From Nitrosomonas supralitoralis (GTDB taxonomy: Bacteria; Pseudomonadota; Gammaproteobacteria; Burkholderiales; Nitrosomonadaceae), in NCBI RefSeq assembly GCF_003011925.2, contig NZ_PXXU01000016.1:1-64000 (forward strand): a stretch of DNA of 64,000 bases. Reading direction: 5' to 3'. A program made the position numbers and the translations under genes. This document shows, in pieces, positions 8,575 through 16,683 of this stretch; position 1 is the stretch's first letter; every line of letters starts with the position of its first letter. Below the pieces are notes generated by a model. That model made no database searches. It saw only the letters and a program-made list of their open reading frames with translations, and was not told the DNA's origin.

Positions 8575-8600
8575 AAAATTATAATTGTACACAGCTTATT
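8575..8600. other. Element-chromosome junction (attR-type site) in comM
   Basis: The comM frame can be read in to His-Ser-Leu-Leu-Met-Ile at 8590-8607 (usual in ComM as GGHxLLMIGPPG). The preceding bases no longer encode the expected glycines. AT-rich element DNA therefore meets chromosomal DNA at about 8587-8592. The exact crossover dinucleotide cannot be fixed without the other junction, which is left of the window. Confidence 0.65.
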
Positions 8601-9459
8601 GATGATCGGCCCTCCGGGCACAGGAAAATCAATGCTGGCAGCGCGCTTTCCGGGCATTCTACCACCCATGACCGAAGTAGAGGCATTAGAATCAGCTGCA
8701 ATTCAATCACTTAGCTACGGTCATTTCAATATACAAAACTGGAAGAAACGACCATTCCGCTCGCCGCATCATACGGCATCCGGTGTTGCATTGGTTGGTG
8801 GCGGCAGTCACCCTCGCCCTGGAGAAATTTCACTGGCGATGCACGGCGTGCTGTTTCTCGACGAGCTGGCCGAGTTCGACCGCAAAGTTCTGGAAGTGCT
8901 GCGCGAACCTCTCGAATCCGGAAAAATAACCATCTCCCGCGCAGCCCGTCAAGCAGAATTCCCAGCGCAATTTCAACTAATCGCTGCGATGAATCCATGC
9001 CCTTGCGGCTATCTTGGGCACTCGAACGGCAAATGTCATTGCACCGCCGACCAGATTTCCCGCTACCGCGCAAGGATTTCGGGACCATTGCTGGATCGCA
9101 TTGACATGCAAATCGAAGTTCCGGCGATCCCACAAGATGAATTGATGCACCAGCGTACAACCGGCGAGAAAAGCAGCATGATTAGAACACGAGTGACTGA
9201 ATCTCACCGACGGCAACTAGAAAGACAAGGAAAAACCAATAACCGTCTGAGTGTCAAAGAAATCGACAAGTTTTGTGCTCTTGAAACTGTCAGTGAGAAT
9301 TTGCTGAAGCAAGCGATCAGCCGTTTGAGTTTATCGGCGCGTGCGTATCATCGTATCCTGAAAGTCGCGCGTACTATTGCGGATGCAGCAGGGGTTGAGA
9401 AAATCAATAATCAACATATTGCCGAAGCAATTCAGTATCGTAGACTAGACAAACATTAA
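8590..9459 (+). pseudogene. comM: comM (YifB family ATPase), 3' portion only, split by the element
   Basis: The remaining ~290 codons begin just before Walker A (MIGPPGTGKSMLAARFPG) and contain the whole Mg-chelatase-like AAA+ region: Walker B VLFLDELAEF, a cysteine cluster AAMNPCPCGYLGH with a following CHC, and the C-terminal helical domain (LSARAYHRILKVARTIAD). Full ComM is about 500 residues, so the N-terminal ~210 are lost to the left of the insertion. ComM is a branch-migration helicase that helps integrate donor DNA during natural transformation. Disruption should reduce transformation. The in-frame TTG at 8599 has no ribosome-binding site, so expression of the remnant is unlikely. Confidence 0.88.
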
Positions 9460-9797
9460 GCATCCGCCTCATTCCAGTACTCTTGACGCGCTATTTGTTA
9501 TCTCATTACTCTAACTTTGATAACGACTGCAACCGACTATCCTTAATCTGGTGCAGGTAGACACAAAAAGCTCAGTATCGATGATTTGCAGCGATTCATC
9601 GAACAATTTACGGTAGAACCCAAAAAGCAATTGAACCTCGCCCATCAGCGTCAAGGGATTCAGGCTGGCCAGGAAAAAGCGGCAACCATGATGATAACGC
9701 TGAGTATCCTCAACATAACCCCAAACCCGGAACCAGCATTCCCGGCAAGCAGCATATGATCCATCCTATCTGCTTGACGGTGTGGCCATCAACAGCC
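9460..9797. other. Decayed sequence, possible transposase debris
   Basis: No intact gene. One plus-strand frame from about 9558 reads RHKKLSIDDLQRFIEQF and stops at TGA near 9759. On the minus strand a different frame reads FFLASLNPLTLMGEVQLLF. Both look protein-like but cannot both be real and I cannot assign either. A worn insertion-sequence fragment is the simplest reading, since a partial copy of the 16001 MITE follows directly. Confidence 0.35.
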
Positions 9798-9836
9798 TAA
9801 CAGGCCGTTGAAACGTTTTCGAGGCAACTGATACAA
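9798..9836 (-). repeat. Partial copy of the MITE end found at 16001-16143
   Basis: TAACAGGCCGTTGAAA at 9798 and the following CGTTTTCGAGGCAACTGATACAA match, in inverted orientation, the right end of the 143-bp element at 16001-16143 (which ends ...CAACGGCCTGTTA). The match stops after about 39 bases. Confidence 0.65.
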
Positions 9837-9855
9837 AGCGAAAACAGGCGATGAA

Positions 9856-10089
9856 GTGGTAATCATGACGCCACTTTTATCAGCGTTGAAAGCCTGGCAT
9901 GGCATTATTTTCTCTGGATTGGGTCTTTACACAGCTAAAAACTCTACCGTCTTTGCAATCTTGTTTATTCGCAAGGTATCGGCCTCCAGCGCGGTCATTT
10001 TGGTTGAGGAATTGAGCCGCCCCATTGAAGGATTGATGCAAATTTTCATTGACCTGCTATACAATGAAGTTAACCAAATAAACCAATAA
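9856..10089 (+). pseudogene. C-terminal fragment of a DUF4239 (bestrophin-like) membrane protein
   Basis: The 77-codon frame contains a hydrophobic stretch (FAILFIRKVSASSAVILVEEL) followed by SRPIEGLMQI. This is the pattern that closes DUF4239 membrane proteins (last two helices, then a Pro-(F/L)-x-Gly-(L/I) motif). Full members are about 250 residues. The upstream part is missing and the frame begins inside decayed DNA next to the MITE fragment. It is a relic, not a working gene. The assignment rests on remembered family pattern only. Confidence 0.5.
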
Positions 10090-10161
10090 TGGGAATACTA
10101 TTTGTCTTTCTTATCAGTAGCGTCTCTACGACGCATTATTATTTCACGGGCCTTATCCATT

Positions 10162-10554
10162 ATGAAAACAATTATTTTCTTTTTATTCTTGGCTCTATCA
10201 ATTCCAGTCTGGGCTGATGATGCAGAAACACAAATTCACCAACTGGAAAAACAATTAGCTCGTATACAACAAGAATCTGAATCAACCTATCAACAATTCT
10301 TGATGACTCAAGAATTGCGCCGTAACGCAATAGAAGCTCCATTACCGATTGAGATACCACCCAACCCACCTGATCAAAGCATACCAATCCCAGACTACGA
10401 TGAATTAATAAAAGAAAAAGAAGAGAAGCAAGATCACATTAAAGATTATACAGACGATCTGAATCGCCTTAGCGCGCGACATAAAGAATTAGAGAATGAA
10501 AAACAAGAAATCATTGGACAAATTAACTTGCTGAAACAAGAACCTAAAGAGTAA
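10162..10554 (+). CDS. Periplasmic coiled-coil protein, 130 aa
   Basis: The frame is open from 10102, but the ATG at 10162 begins a clear signal peptide (MKTIIFFLFLALSIPVWA-DD), so I place the start there. The mature protein has a heptad-rich helix (about residues 20-55), a Pro-rich hinge (IEIPPNPPDQSIPIPDY) and a second long charged helix to the end. There are no cysteines and no enzyme motif. Function is unknown; a structural or assembly role in the periplasm is plausible. A lipoprotein gene follows 50 bases downstream, possibly in the same transcript. Confidence 0.7.
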   Translation: MKTIIFFLFLALSIPVWADDAETQIHQLEKQLARIQQESESTYQQFLMTQELRRNAIEAPLPIEIPPNPPDQSIPIPDYDELIKEKEEKQDHIKDYTDDLNRLSARHKELENEKQEIIGQINLLKQEPKE

Positions 10555-10604
10555 TTTATTTTTTTTAGATGAATTATCACTATTAGCCTGAAGGAGCAAC
10601 AAGC

Positions 10605-10829
10605 ATGAGATTACTTTTCAATGGAATCTGCCTGATTTTGGCTATTATATTATCAGGCTGTATCACAGAGCCAATTGTAAGAGGCCCTGTTATCCCTGTC
10701 CCTGCGGGTGTAGCTTATGTCACACCGACCTACGCAATCCCAGGCCCCGGATATGTATGGGGTTATCACGCACGATTTGGGTGGGGATGGCACCATCCGC
10801 AGTTTGGATGGCATAGAGCTTGGAGGTAA
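10605..10829 (+). CDS. Small lipoprotein, 74 aa
   Basis: Residues 1-19 form a lipoprotein signal with lipobox LSGC (Cys19 lipidated). The mature part is Gly/Pro/aromatic-rich and ends in a Trp/His-rich segment (GWGWHHPQFGWHRAW). AAGGAGC about 8 bases before ATG 10605 is a good ribosome-binding site. The residue after Cys is Ile, not Asp, which favours the outer membrane. Similar short Gly/Tyr/Trp-rich lipoproteins are common in betaproteobacteria without known function. Confidence 0.75.
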   Translation: MRLLFNGICLILAIILSGCITEPIVRGPVIPVPAGVAYVTPTYAIPGPGYVWGYHARFGWGWHHPQFGWHRAWR

Positions 10830-11107
10830 ATGAAATAATAAATTGTCAGCAGATAGTCTGATAATGATGGTTCATAGCAATAGTTTTTATGAGTTTCTTA
10901 GTTTGCACTTCCCGTTCGCCAACCGTCTCCCGATGCGCCAATCGATCAGCATCAACGTGCAATCGGAAGATCGCATGATTAGCAATTAGCTGGAAAGTAC
11001 ACTCGGTGATCGCATTAGCTAATTGTTCGCAGCTGTGCCAGAACAGCAGTTGATAGAGATTTTCAGATGCGTTTTAGGAGTGCCTACCAAAGTAATGACC
11101 GATGCTA
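10830..11107. other. Intergenic stretch, probably decayed
   Basis: About 280 bases between the lipoprotein and the convergent end of the cytochrome gene. A plus-strand frame from 11023 (MFAAVPEQQLIEIFRCVLG...) looks protein-like for about 40 codons, but it then runs antisense through the real cytochrome 3' end, so I treat it as debris. No terminator hairpin was found. Confidence 0.35.
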
Positions 11108-12415
11108 TTAATAATTTCCACCTTTACTTCGATCAACATCCACTGCTGACACTAAACTGCTACGATTTCCCCAAGCATTTCGGATATACGACACGACGAG
11201 TGCTACTTCTTCATTCCGCAAAACCTGTTGGAACGGTGGCATTCCATAAGGCCGAGGATTTCCTGCCGTCGTCGGTGGATAGCCGCCATTCAGCACACTG
11301 AGGATGACATTCATTGGCGAATCCATCGTTACACCCCGATTACCGGCTAGCGCAGGATAAATACCTGGAACGCCTTTCCCGTCAGAACCATGACATGTTT
11401 GACAATATTCCTCATACAGTTTCCCACCCAGATCCATATGCTTTCGTAAACTACCTGACATCACCGAAAAACTGACGCCACCAGGCATATTACTACTCAC
11501 ATTCTCCGAGAGAGACTTTAGATATACTGCCATAGCGTAAGTATCTTCCTGCGACAAATATTGAAGGCTTTGCCTAACGACAGTTGCCATTGGACCTGAA
11601 GCCACAGCACGTTTTGTTATGCCAGTTGTCAGCAAAGCAACGATTTCTTCTATTTCCCACCCACCACTGCCTGCTTCCAGGTGCGAAGACAGAGACGGCG
11701 CATACCAATTCATGCCCATTATTTGTCCACCTGCCAATGCTTCATCTTGACTTGCCCCTAATATATTGCGGGTGGTATGGCAAGCATTACAATGACCTAG
11801 TCCCTGCACTAGATAAGCGCCGCGATTCCATGTTTCACTTTTGGATTGATCCGGCTCATAAGCACCTTCCTTAAAATACAATGCACGCCAGATTGCGAGC
11901 AGTGATTTGGAATTATAGGGAAAGAAAATATCATGCGGTGAGTTAACCTGAGAAACAGGTGATAATGATTGCAGATAAGCAAAAATCGCATCGGCATCTT
12001 GCCGTGTCACTTTGGTATATTCAGTATATGGAAAAGCGGGATAAAGCAGTCGCCCATCGCGTGATCTACCTTGATGCAGTGCTTGCCAGAAATCTTCTTC
12101 ACTCCATAGACCGATCCCCGTTTCCATGTCTGGCGTAATATTGGGCGTTACAAAAATACCAAATGATGTAGACAGTCGGCGTCCACCCGCAAACGGTTGC
12201 CCTCCTTTAGTCGTATGACATCCCATGCAATTGCCAACGCGGGCCAGATATGCACCACGCATAACTCCCTCTCCCTGTCCTTCGCTGGAACGTTCTGTGT
12301 CCGCGGCGATGGCATCAGCAACCATTGCCGATAAAGCAAGTATCAGCACTGCTATACACCACCAAAACAAAGCATTACATTTCCAGTGATTGCTACTGAA
12401 TATCTGATATCTCAT
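11108..12415 (-). CDS. Three-haem membrane-attached cytochrome c
   Basis: A 435-residue exported c-type cytochrome with three CxxCH haem sites: Cys63-Met-Gly-Cys-His67, Cys209-Asn-Ala-Cys-His213 and Cys338-Gln-Thr-Cys-His342. An N-terminal hydrophobic segment (about 17-36) serves as signal or anchor. The spacing matches the cytochrome subunit of membrane alcohol/gluconate dehydrogenases, which pass electrons from a periplasmic enzyme to the quinone pool or terminal oxidases. No partner dehydrogenase is visible here. The upstream cytochrome gene overlaps by ATGA, so the two are translationally coupled. Transcription probably starts at the sigma-54-type promoter at 14041-14056, through the broken porin gene. 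Confidence 0.85.
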   Translation of the reverse strand: MRYQIFSSNHWKCNALFWWCIAVLILALSAMVADAIAADTERSSEGQGEGVMRGAYLARVGNCMGCHTTKGGQPFAGGRRLSTSFGIFVTPNITPDMETGIGLWSEEDFWQALHQGRSRDGRLLYPAFPYTEYTKVTRQDADAIFAYLQSLSPVSQVNSPHDIFFPYNSKSLLAIWRALYFKEGAYEPDQSKSETWNRGAYLVQGLGHCNACHTTRNILGASQDEALAGGQIMGMNWYAPSLSSHLEAGSGGWEIEEIVALLTTGITKRAVASGPMATVVRQSLQYLSQEDTYAMAVYLKSLSENVSSNMPGGVSFSVMSGSLRKHMDLGGKLYEEYCQTCHGSDGKGVPGIYPALAGNRGVTMDSPMNVILSVLNGGYPPTTAGNPRPYGMPPFQQVLRNEEVALVVSYIRNAWGNRSSLVSAVDVDRSKGGNY

Positions 12416-13131
12416 TTTGAATCTCCGTTTTCTTGGATATTTTGGCTACAACGACGCACCAATTCAGGTAAAAGCGATTTGAACGGTCTGGATTCTCCTG
12501 CTACAGGTTGGTTCGCTAGCCACTTTGCAACCGCATTGGCTTCATCATCGGTTAATTGCTTTGCGATTTCAGACATACAATCAGAAGTCTGGCTTCGTAT
12601 GATACTGCCAGTACGCCATCCACTTAATTGTGCCGAAATATAAGCACGAGACAATCCCAGCAAACCCGGGATAGCAGGCTCTATACCCATCAGATTATCG
12701 CCATGGCATGCACTGCACGCCGGAATGTCCTGTTCTGGATTACCCGAATAAATAAGGCGTTCTGCCAGCCTGATTTCGTCAGGTTGCATATGAATCCGTT
12801 CAGGCGGTGGATAAGGCAATCGGAGTTCAGAAAAGTATCGGGCTATCTCCAGCAGATACTCATCCGACATATTCTCCAGCAAAATCATCATGGGCTGATA
12901 ATAGCGCCGGCCATCGCGGAAATTACGTAATTGACTAAAAAGGTATCCTTGCGGTTTTCCCGCTATGCGAGGGTAATAGGCATCGCGCGTCGCCTTATTT
13001 TCAGCGCTGTGACAGATAGTACAAGCTCGAACGCGCTCAGCCATGGTATCAGGCACGACAACAGGTGCTCTGCCATGCGCATTCACCACTACAGTTATGT
13101 AGAAAAATACTAATAGAATAAAACGCATCAT
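12412..13131 (-). CDS. Two-haem periplasmic cytochrome c
   Basis: A 239-residue protein with signal peptide (about 1-19, ending VNA-HG) and two CxxCH sites: Cys37-Thr-Ile-Cys-His41 and Cys139-Ser-Ala-Cys-His143. This gives two cytochrome c domains of about 100 residues, like the c4-type diheme family (family usual about 200). Met ligands are plausible in the segments after each haem (MMILLENMSDEYL; CHGDNLMGIEPAIPGL). It should act as a soluble or loosely bound electron carrier paired with the three-haem cytochrome, whose start codon it overlaps. The porin pseudogene lies just upstream on the same strand. Confidence 0.85.
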   Translation of the reverse strand: MMRFILLVFFYITVVVNAHGRAPVVVPDTMAERVRACTICHSAENKATRDAYYPRIAGKPQGYLFSQLRNFRDGRRYYQPMMILLENMSDEYLLEIARYFSELRLPYPPPERIHMQPDEIRLAERLIYSGNPEQDIPACSACHGDNLMGIEPAIPGLLGLSRAYISAQLSGWRTGSIIRSQTSDCMSEIAKQLTDDEANAVAKWLANQPVAGESRPFKSLLPELVRRCSQNIQENGDSK

Positions 13132-13154
13132 TTAAAATTTCCTTGACCCAATTA

Positions 13155-13790
13155 TCAAAACCGGATGTTGTATTGAACATAGAAGAACTCAGGAGTGATT
13201 CCAGGCACTTGTTTCTTCAGGAAATTACCACTCCACATTTTTGTATATCCAATCAGTACATCCTGATGACGGTTAATATGAAGATTGAACCGGGACTCAA
13301 CCTCATCCCCACATGGCTGCCGGATTGACCTGTAATCTCTCGCAGCGTGGCTACGCCAGCAGCGTTATACAAATAATCGTACTCTATCTTTGTACCATAA
13401 ATCGGCATGGAACCGTGTACACTGCAAATGAAAACTATTGTCCGAATCGGCAGCATTTAAACGACTGTCGGTGTCATAGGCTGGCGTGGTCATTAGCGCA
13501 AAAGGAGCATAAGGCACAACCGGTGGTTTTTCGCGTTTGTTGCTGGTGACCATGTCCCAGAAAGAATAATAACCGGGGCTAAGAAACGGCAGAGAAAACA
13601 AGCCGCGGCGCGATGCCACAGTGATCGGAGGTAACTTGGATTTATTGACACCACTTCCGACCCTCGTTACGACAGTTGTCGTCGTGGCTGGAGCCGGCAC
13701 GGCAAACGGCGTATTGGTGTTTGCTGACGATAAGCTCGTCGCATGCGTCTGAAAAACCAGACACCTAATTCCGGCACAGCATACGCAGAG
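13155..13790 (-). pseudogene. Broken outer-membrane porin (alginate-export family type)
   Basis: Pieces of one gene are spread over frames. The first piece has a signal-like segment (LIKLCVCCAGI) then TPFAVPAPATTTTVVTRVG and PGYYSFWDMVTSNKREKPPVV. A second frame has YGTKIEYDYLYNAAGVATL and GQSGSHVG. A third has RFNLHINRHQDVLIGYTKMW and ends FFYVQYNIRF at TGA 13157-13155. A C-terminal Phe preceded by alternating hydrophobics is the outer-membrane barrel signal, and the RHQD..GY.K.W.G.F motif fits alginate-export porins. Such porins are about 450-550 residues, so most of the barrel has been deleted and at least two frameshifts are present. The long frame 13365-14045 is partly this relic. Confidence 0.6.
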
Positions 13791-14040
13791 TTTAATTAGC
13801 CATCCGGTTATTTTCGTCAACAGACTCTCTTTTGTTCGCAGGCAGGGCACCCATGAAAGCACGAATAAGTTTATTCTTTGATCCATTAAATTTTTCTTGG
13901 TTATGTCAACACAACCATTCCAATGATGCAATCGTGCTTCTATTAAACGATTACAGCATTGCATCCATAAAAAAACATATTTTCCACTTTGTTTTAAAAG
14001 CATCTTAGAACTCACAAATTTTATTTCAAATAATTTCTTA

Positions 14041-14056
14041 AGCATGAATCATGCCA
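14041..14056 (-). promoter_or_regulatory. Sigma-54 (-24/-12) promoter for the porin-cytochrome unit
   Basis: Read on the minus strand, the sequence is TGGCATGATTCATGCT. GG at -24 and GC at -12 are exactly 12 bases apart, as sigma-54 requires (consensus TGGCAC-N5-TTGC). Transcription would start near 14029 and run into the porin pseudogene and both cytochrome genes. The gene immediately opposite encodes a sigma-54 activator. Confidence 0.6.
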
Positions 14057-14096
14057 ACCAGTAAATTGTTAATTAATATATGATTGTTACATATTT

Positions 14097-14155
14097 GCAA
14101 AATACAAAATTTTGCTATTCTCAATATTTTGAGTCAATATTCTCAAATATTTGTG
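14097..14155. promoter_or_regulatory. Operator-like inverted repeats (putative enhancer of the sigma-54 promoter)
   Basis: There are three AT-rich dyads. GCAAAAT-5-ATTTTGC is at 14097-14115. Two related 14-mers, CTCAATATTTTGAG (14120-14133) and CTCAAATATTTGTG (14142-14155), start exactly 22 bases apart, about two helical turns. They sit about 90-125 bases upstream of the inferred minus-strand start, the usual place for sigma-54 activator sites, and between that promoter and the activator's own ATG at 14168. Confidence 0.5.
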
Positions 14156-14167
14156 AATTCTCCCAAA

Positions 14168-16003
14168 ATGATCAACTCCTTTAAAAAATTATTTCAGAGC
14201 TCGCCTTTATGTGTAGCGCTACTGGATGACACACTGATTTGTCGTGAAATCAGCACGACCTGGCGTAACTATCTGAATCTGAAAACAACAGATGTAATAG
14301 CAATATCAGTTGAGGAATTATTGCAAGATTTGCGCGATTCGACACTCATGAATCAAATCGAACAAGTAGCGTATAAAGGCCACATCATCCATGAAAGCCC
14401 TGCCACGTTATTTCCAAGAAATCAGTCTATCAAACTGCCGCAGAAAGGCTTACTATCGGCTTGGCGCACGATATCACTGCATACCAAAAAAATCTGGGTA
14501 CTGTTGGCATTCAACAATATTGCCGGATACAGCCAGACATCCAGTGAGCTACGTCGCTTGCAAACCATACACGAGTTGATCCTCAATGCAGCCGGAGAAG
14601 GAGTCTACGGGGTGGATTCCCAAGGTAACACCATCTTCGTTAATGAGGCCGCAACCCAAATACTGGGTTGGCGAGAAATAGACGTAATCGGTAAACCATT
14701 GCACGACATCCATCATCATTCCTACCCTGACGGCTCGCCCTACCCAAGCAGAGAATGTCCGATTTATGCGGCCATCAAGGATGGCAAGGTACATCGTGGT
14801 GATAACGAGGTTTTTTGGCACACCAACGGAACCGCAGTTCCTGTAGAGTATACAAGCACACCGATTCGAGAAGACAATCAACTTGCGGGAGCAGTAGTGA
14901 TCTTCCGAGATATTACTGAGCGCAAGAAAAACGAACGACAACGCTCACTGGCCTATGAACAGATCAAAAAACTGAAGGATTTACTAGAACGTGAGCGCGA
15001 TTATCTGCGAGATGAAATAAACATCACGATTAACTTCGGAGAGATCATCGGAGAAAGCCAGGCTCTAAAACGTACACTTAATCAGATTGAGGCAGTAGCT
15101 AAAATGCCAACAAGTGTTTTAATTTTGGGCGAATCAGGGGTTGGAAAAGAAATGATTGCACGTGCAATTCATGCTAATAGTTCCAGAGCTAACCAGCAAC
15201 TTGTGAAAGTGAATTGCGCGTCTATCCCTAAGAATCTTTTTGAGAGTGAGTTCTTTGGGCATGTTCGCGGATCATTTACTGGCGCCCATCGTGACCGAAT
15301 AGGACGTTTTCAGCTGGCTCAAGGCGGCACTCTTTTTCTGGACGAAATTGGCGAAATACCTATAGATTTACAAGGAAAATTGCTACGAGTGGTACAAGAG
15401 CATGAGTTTGAGCGCGTAGGAGACGATCAAACGATTAAAAGCAATGTGCGTATTATCGCTGCAACAAACCGCAATTTGAAAGTTGAGGTCGATGCCGGAC
15501 GGTTTCGTGAAGACTTGTTTTATCGCCTAAGTGTTTTCCCTATTGAAGTACCGCCATTACGAGAGCGTATCAAAGATATCGGTCCGCTGGCATCCCATTT
15601 CTTGAGCGGCATCTGCACTGAATTGGGGCATGAGCCTTTATCTTTGACTCGGCATCAACTGGACATTCTTAATAGATATCCTTGGCCCGGCAATATCAGA
15701 GAGCTCAAAAATGTCATTGAGCGAGCTGTAATTCTTACGAAAGGCAAGCGACTCAGGCTAGACCTGGCTATGCCTGATAATGAAGAAAGCAAGCAAACTC
15801 CAGAAAACATAACTTCACTTGAAGAAACCGGGTTCGTCACAGATGCAGTTTTCCGTGAAAAAGAAAAAATAAATATGTGCGCGGCTTTGAGGCATGCAAA
15901 CTGGCGCATCTCCGGCACAGATGGAGCAGCCGAATTATTGGGCGTTAAACCTTCCACACTTGCTTACAGGCTGAATTTATATGGAATTAAAAAGCCTGAT
16001 TAA
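14168..16003 (+). CDS. PAS-containing sigma-54-dependent transcriptional activator
   Basis: The frame is open from TTG 14084, but that segment overlaps the operator-like repeats, so ATG 14168 is the likely start (611 residues). An N-terminal sensor of unknown ligand (about 1-125) is followed by a PAS domain (about 134-252, ending VVIFRDITERKK) and a short coiled coil. The AAA+ sigma-54 domain has Walker A GESGVGKE (about 321-328), the sigma-54 contact loop GSFTGA (368-373; usual GAFTGA), Walker B GGTLFLDEIGE and the R-finger region. A Fis-type helix-turn-helix closes it (GAAELLGVKPSTLAYRLNLYGI). There is no receiver domain, so it senses a signal directly, as NorR or FhlA do. The likely target is the divergent porin-cytochrome unit. 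Its TAA stop is the first codon of the MITE. Confidence 0.88.
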   Translation: MINSFKKLFQSSPLCVALLDDTLICREISTTWRNYLNLKTTDVIAISVEELLQDLRDSTLMNQIEQVAYKGHIIHESPATLFPRNQSIKLPQKGLLSAWRTISLHTKKIWVLLAFNNIAGYSQTSSELRRLQTIHELILNAAGEGVYGVDSQGNTIFVNEAATQILGWREIDVIGKPLHDIHHHSYPDGSPYPSRECPIYAAIKDGKVHRGDNEVFWHTNGTAVPVEYTSTPIREDNQLAGAVVIFRDITERKKNERQRSLAYEQIKKLKDLLERERDYLRDEINITINFGEIIGESQALKRTLNQIEAVAKMPTSVLILGESGVGKEMIARAIHANSSRANQQLVKVNCASIPKNLFESEFFGHVRGSFTGAHRDRIGRFQLAQGGTLFLDEIGEIPIDLQGKLLRVVQEHEFERVGDDQTIKSNVRIIAATNRNLKVEVDAGRFREDLFYRLSVFPIEVPPLRERIKDIGPLASHFLSGICTELGHEPLSLTRHQLDILNRYPWPGNIRELKNVIERAVILTKGKRLRLDLAMPDNEESKQTPENITSLEETGFVTDAVFREKEKINMCAALRHANWRISGTDGAAELLGVKPSTLAYRLNLYGIKKPD

Positions 16004-16143
16004 CGGGTCGTTGAAAAACTATCTGCGTTGCAGCTACGGTGTTAAAAAATCTCAAGATGCTTATTTATTAAGCATAAATGCGATTTTACGTCTGTTGTTG
16101 CCTTGTATCAGTTGCCTCGAAAATGTTTTTCAACGGCCTGTTA
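16001..16143. mobile_element. 143-bp MITE with 19-bp terminal inverted repeats
   Basis: The left end is TAACGGGTCGTTGAAAAAC (16001-16019). The right end, read inverted, is TAACAGGCCGTTGAAAAAC (16125-16143), differing at two positions. Outer TA dinucleotides fit the TA target duplication of IS630/Tc1-mariner elements. It encodes nothing. It abuts the activator gene, supplying its stop codon. A partial copy lies at 9798-9836. Confidence 0.75.
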
Positions 16144-16175
16144 AAAAACCTTCAACGTAACTTAGCAATACCGTC

Positions 16176-16511
16176 TTAGATATACATCTCTCCTTTTTGT
16201 TTGGTTGTGATATCAATAACATCATCAACTGTAGAGATGAAGATTTTGCCATCACCCAAATTACCTGTATGAGATGCTTCTGTGATTGCTGATACTACTT
16301 CGTCTACTTTGGAATCCTCAACAACGATAAAAAATGTCAAAACATCATTGTATCGCTCAATGTAACGGCCCGGCCCTGCCTGGACGTTTCTAGGTCCTTT
16401 CCCACGACCCTTTCCAGGGGTTACGGTCAATCCACCAACTCCTGATTTTTGCAAAGCATTCAAAATATCTTTTTCTCTGGATGCAAGAACAACTGCCTCT
16501 ATTTTTTTCAT
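16176..16511 (-). CDS. Divergent PII-like signalling protein (GlnB/GlnK family)
   Basis: A 111-residue PII fold. The start MKKIEAVV is canonical, and the B-loop TGNLGDGKIF matches the family TGxxGDGKIF that binds ATP/ADP. The T-loop is different: instead of the GlnB segment with uridylylated Tyr51 it reads GKGRGKGPRNVQAGPGRYI, rich in Gly/Arg. A Tyr is present, but not in the standard context. The C-terminus is KGEMYI rather than EDAI. It is therefore probably not a standard GlnD-GlnE partner, but a specialised PII regulating some transporter or enzyme by direct contact. No amtB or such partner is adjacent. The stop lies 33 bases from the MITE. Confidence 0.8.
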   Translation of the reverse strand: MKKIEAVVLASREKDILNALQKSGVGGLTVTPGKGRGKGPRNVQAGPGRYIERYNDVLTFFIVVEDSKVDEVVSAITEASHTGNLGDGKIFISTVDDVIDITTKQKGEMYI

Positions 16512-16683
16512 ATATTTCCTTGCTAATATGATTTAAAAATATATTTCCAAATAATTCTATGTTTATATGCTTTAAATATTACAAACAAAATATAGCAAGT
16601 TAGTACAAACAACTCAATCAGTATATAAATATCTATTTTTTATAGCTTCATTCCTCTAATCAACCCTTTTCCCACCGTTTGTT
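16512..16683. other. AT-rich upstream region of the PII-like gene
   Basis: About 170 bases, strongly A/T, holding the promoter region of the minus-strand PII-like gene. No dyad or sigma-54 box was recognised. Confidence 0.35.

Noticed and set aside
8726-9160. 144-codon minus-strand frame over comM
   Set aside because: Antisense to a conserved AAA+ domain; no ribosome-binding site or sensible composition.
11023-11301. Plus-strand frame MFAAVPEQQLIEIF...
   Set aside because: Its second half is antisense to the haem protein C-terminus and the start has no ribosome-binding site. I could not assign a family to the first half.
13365-14045. A 226-codon minus-strand frame read as one protein
   Set aside because: Only its middle part looks like protein, and the similarity moves to other frames; it is a broken porin gene plus leader sequence.
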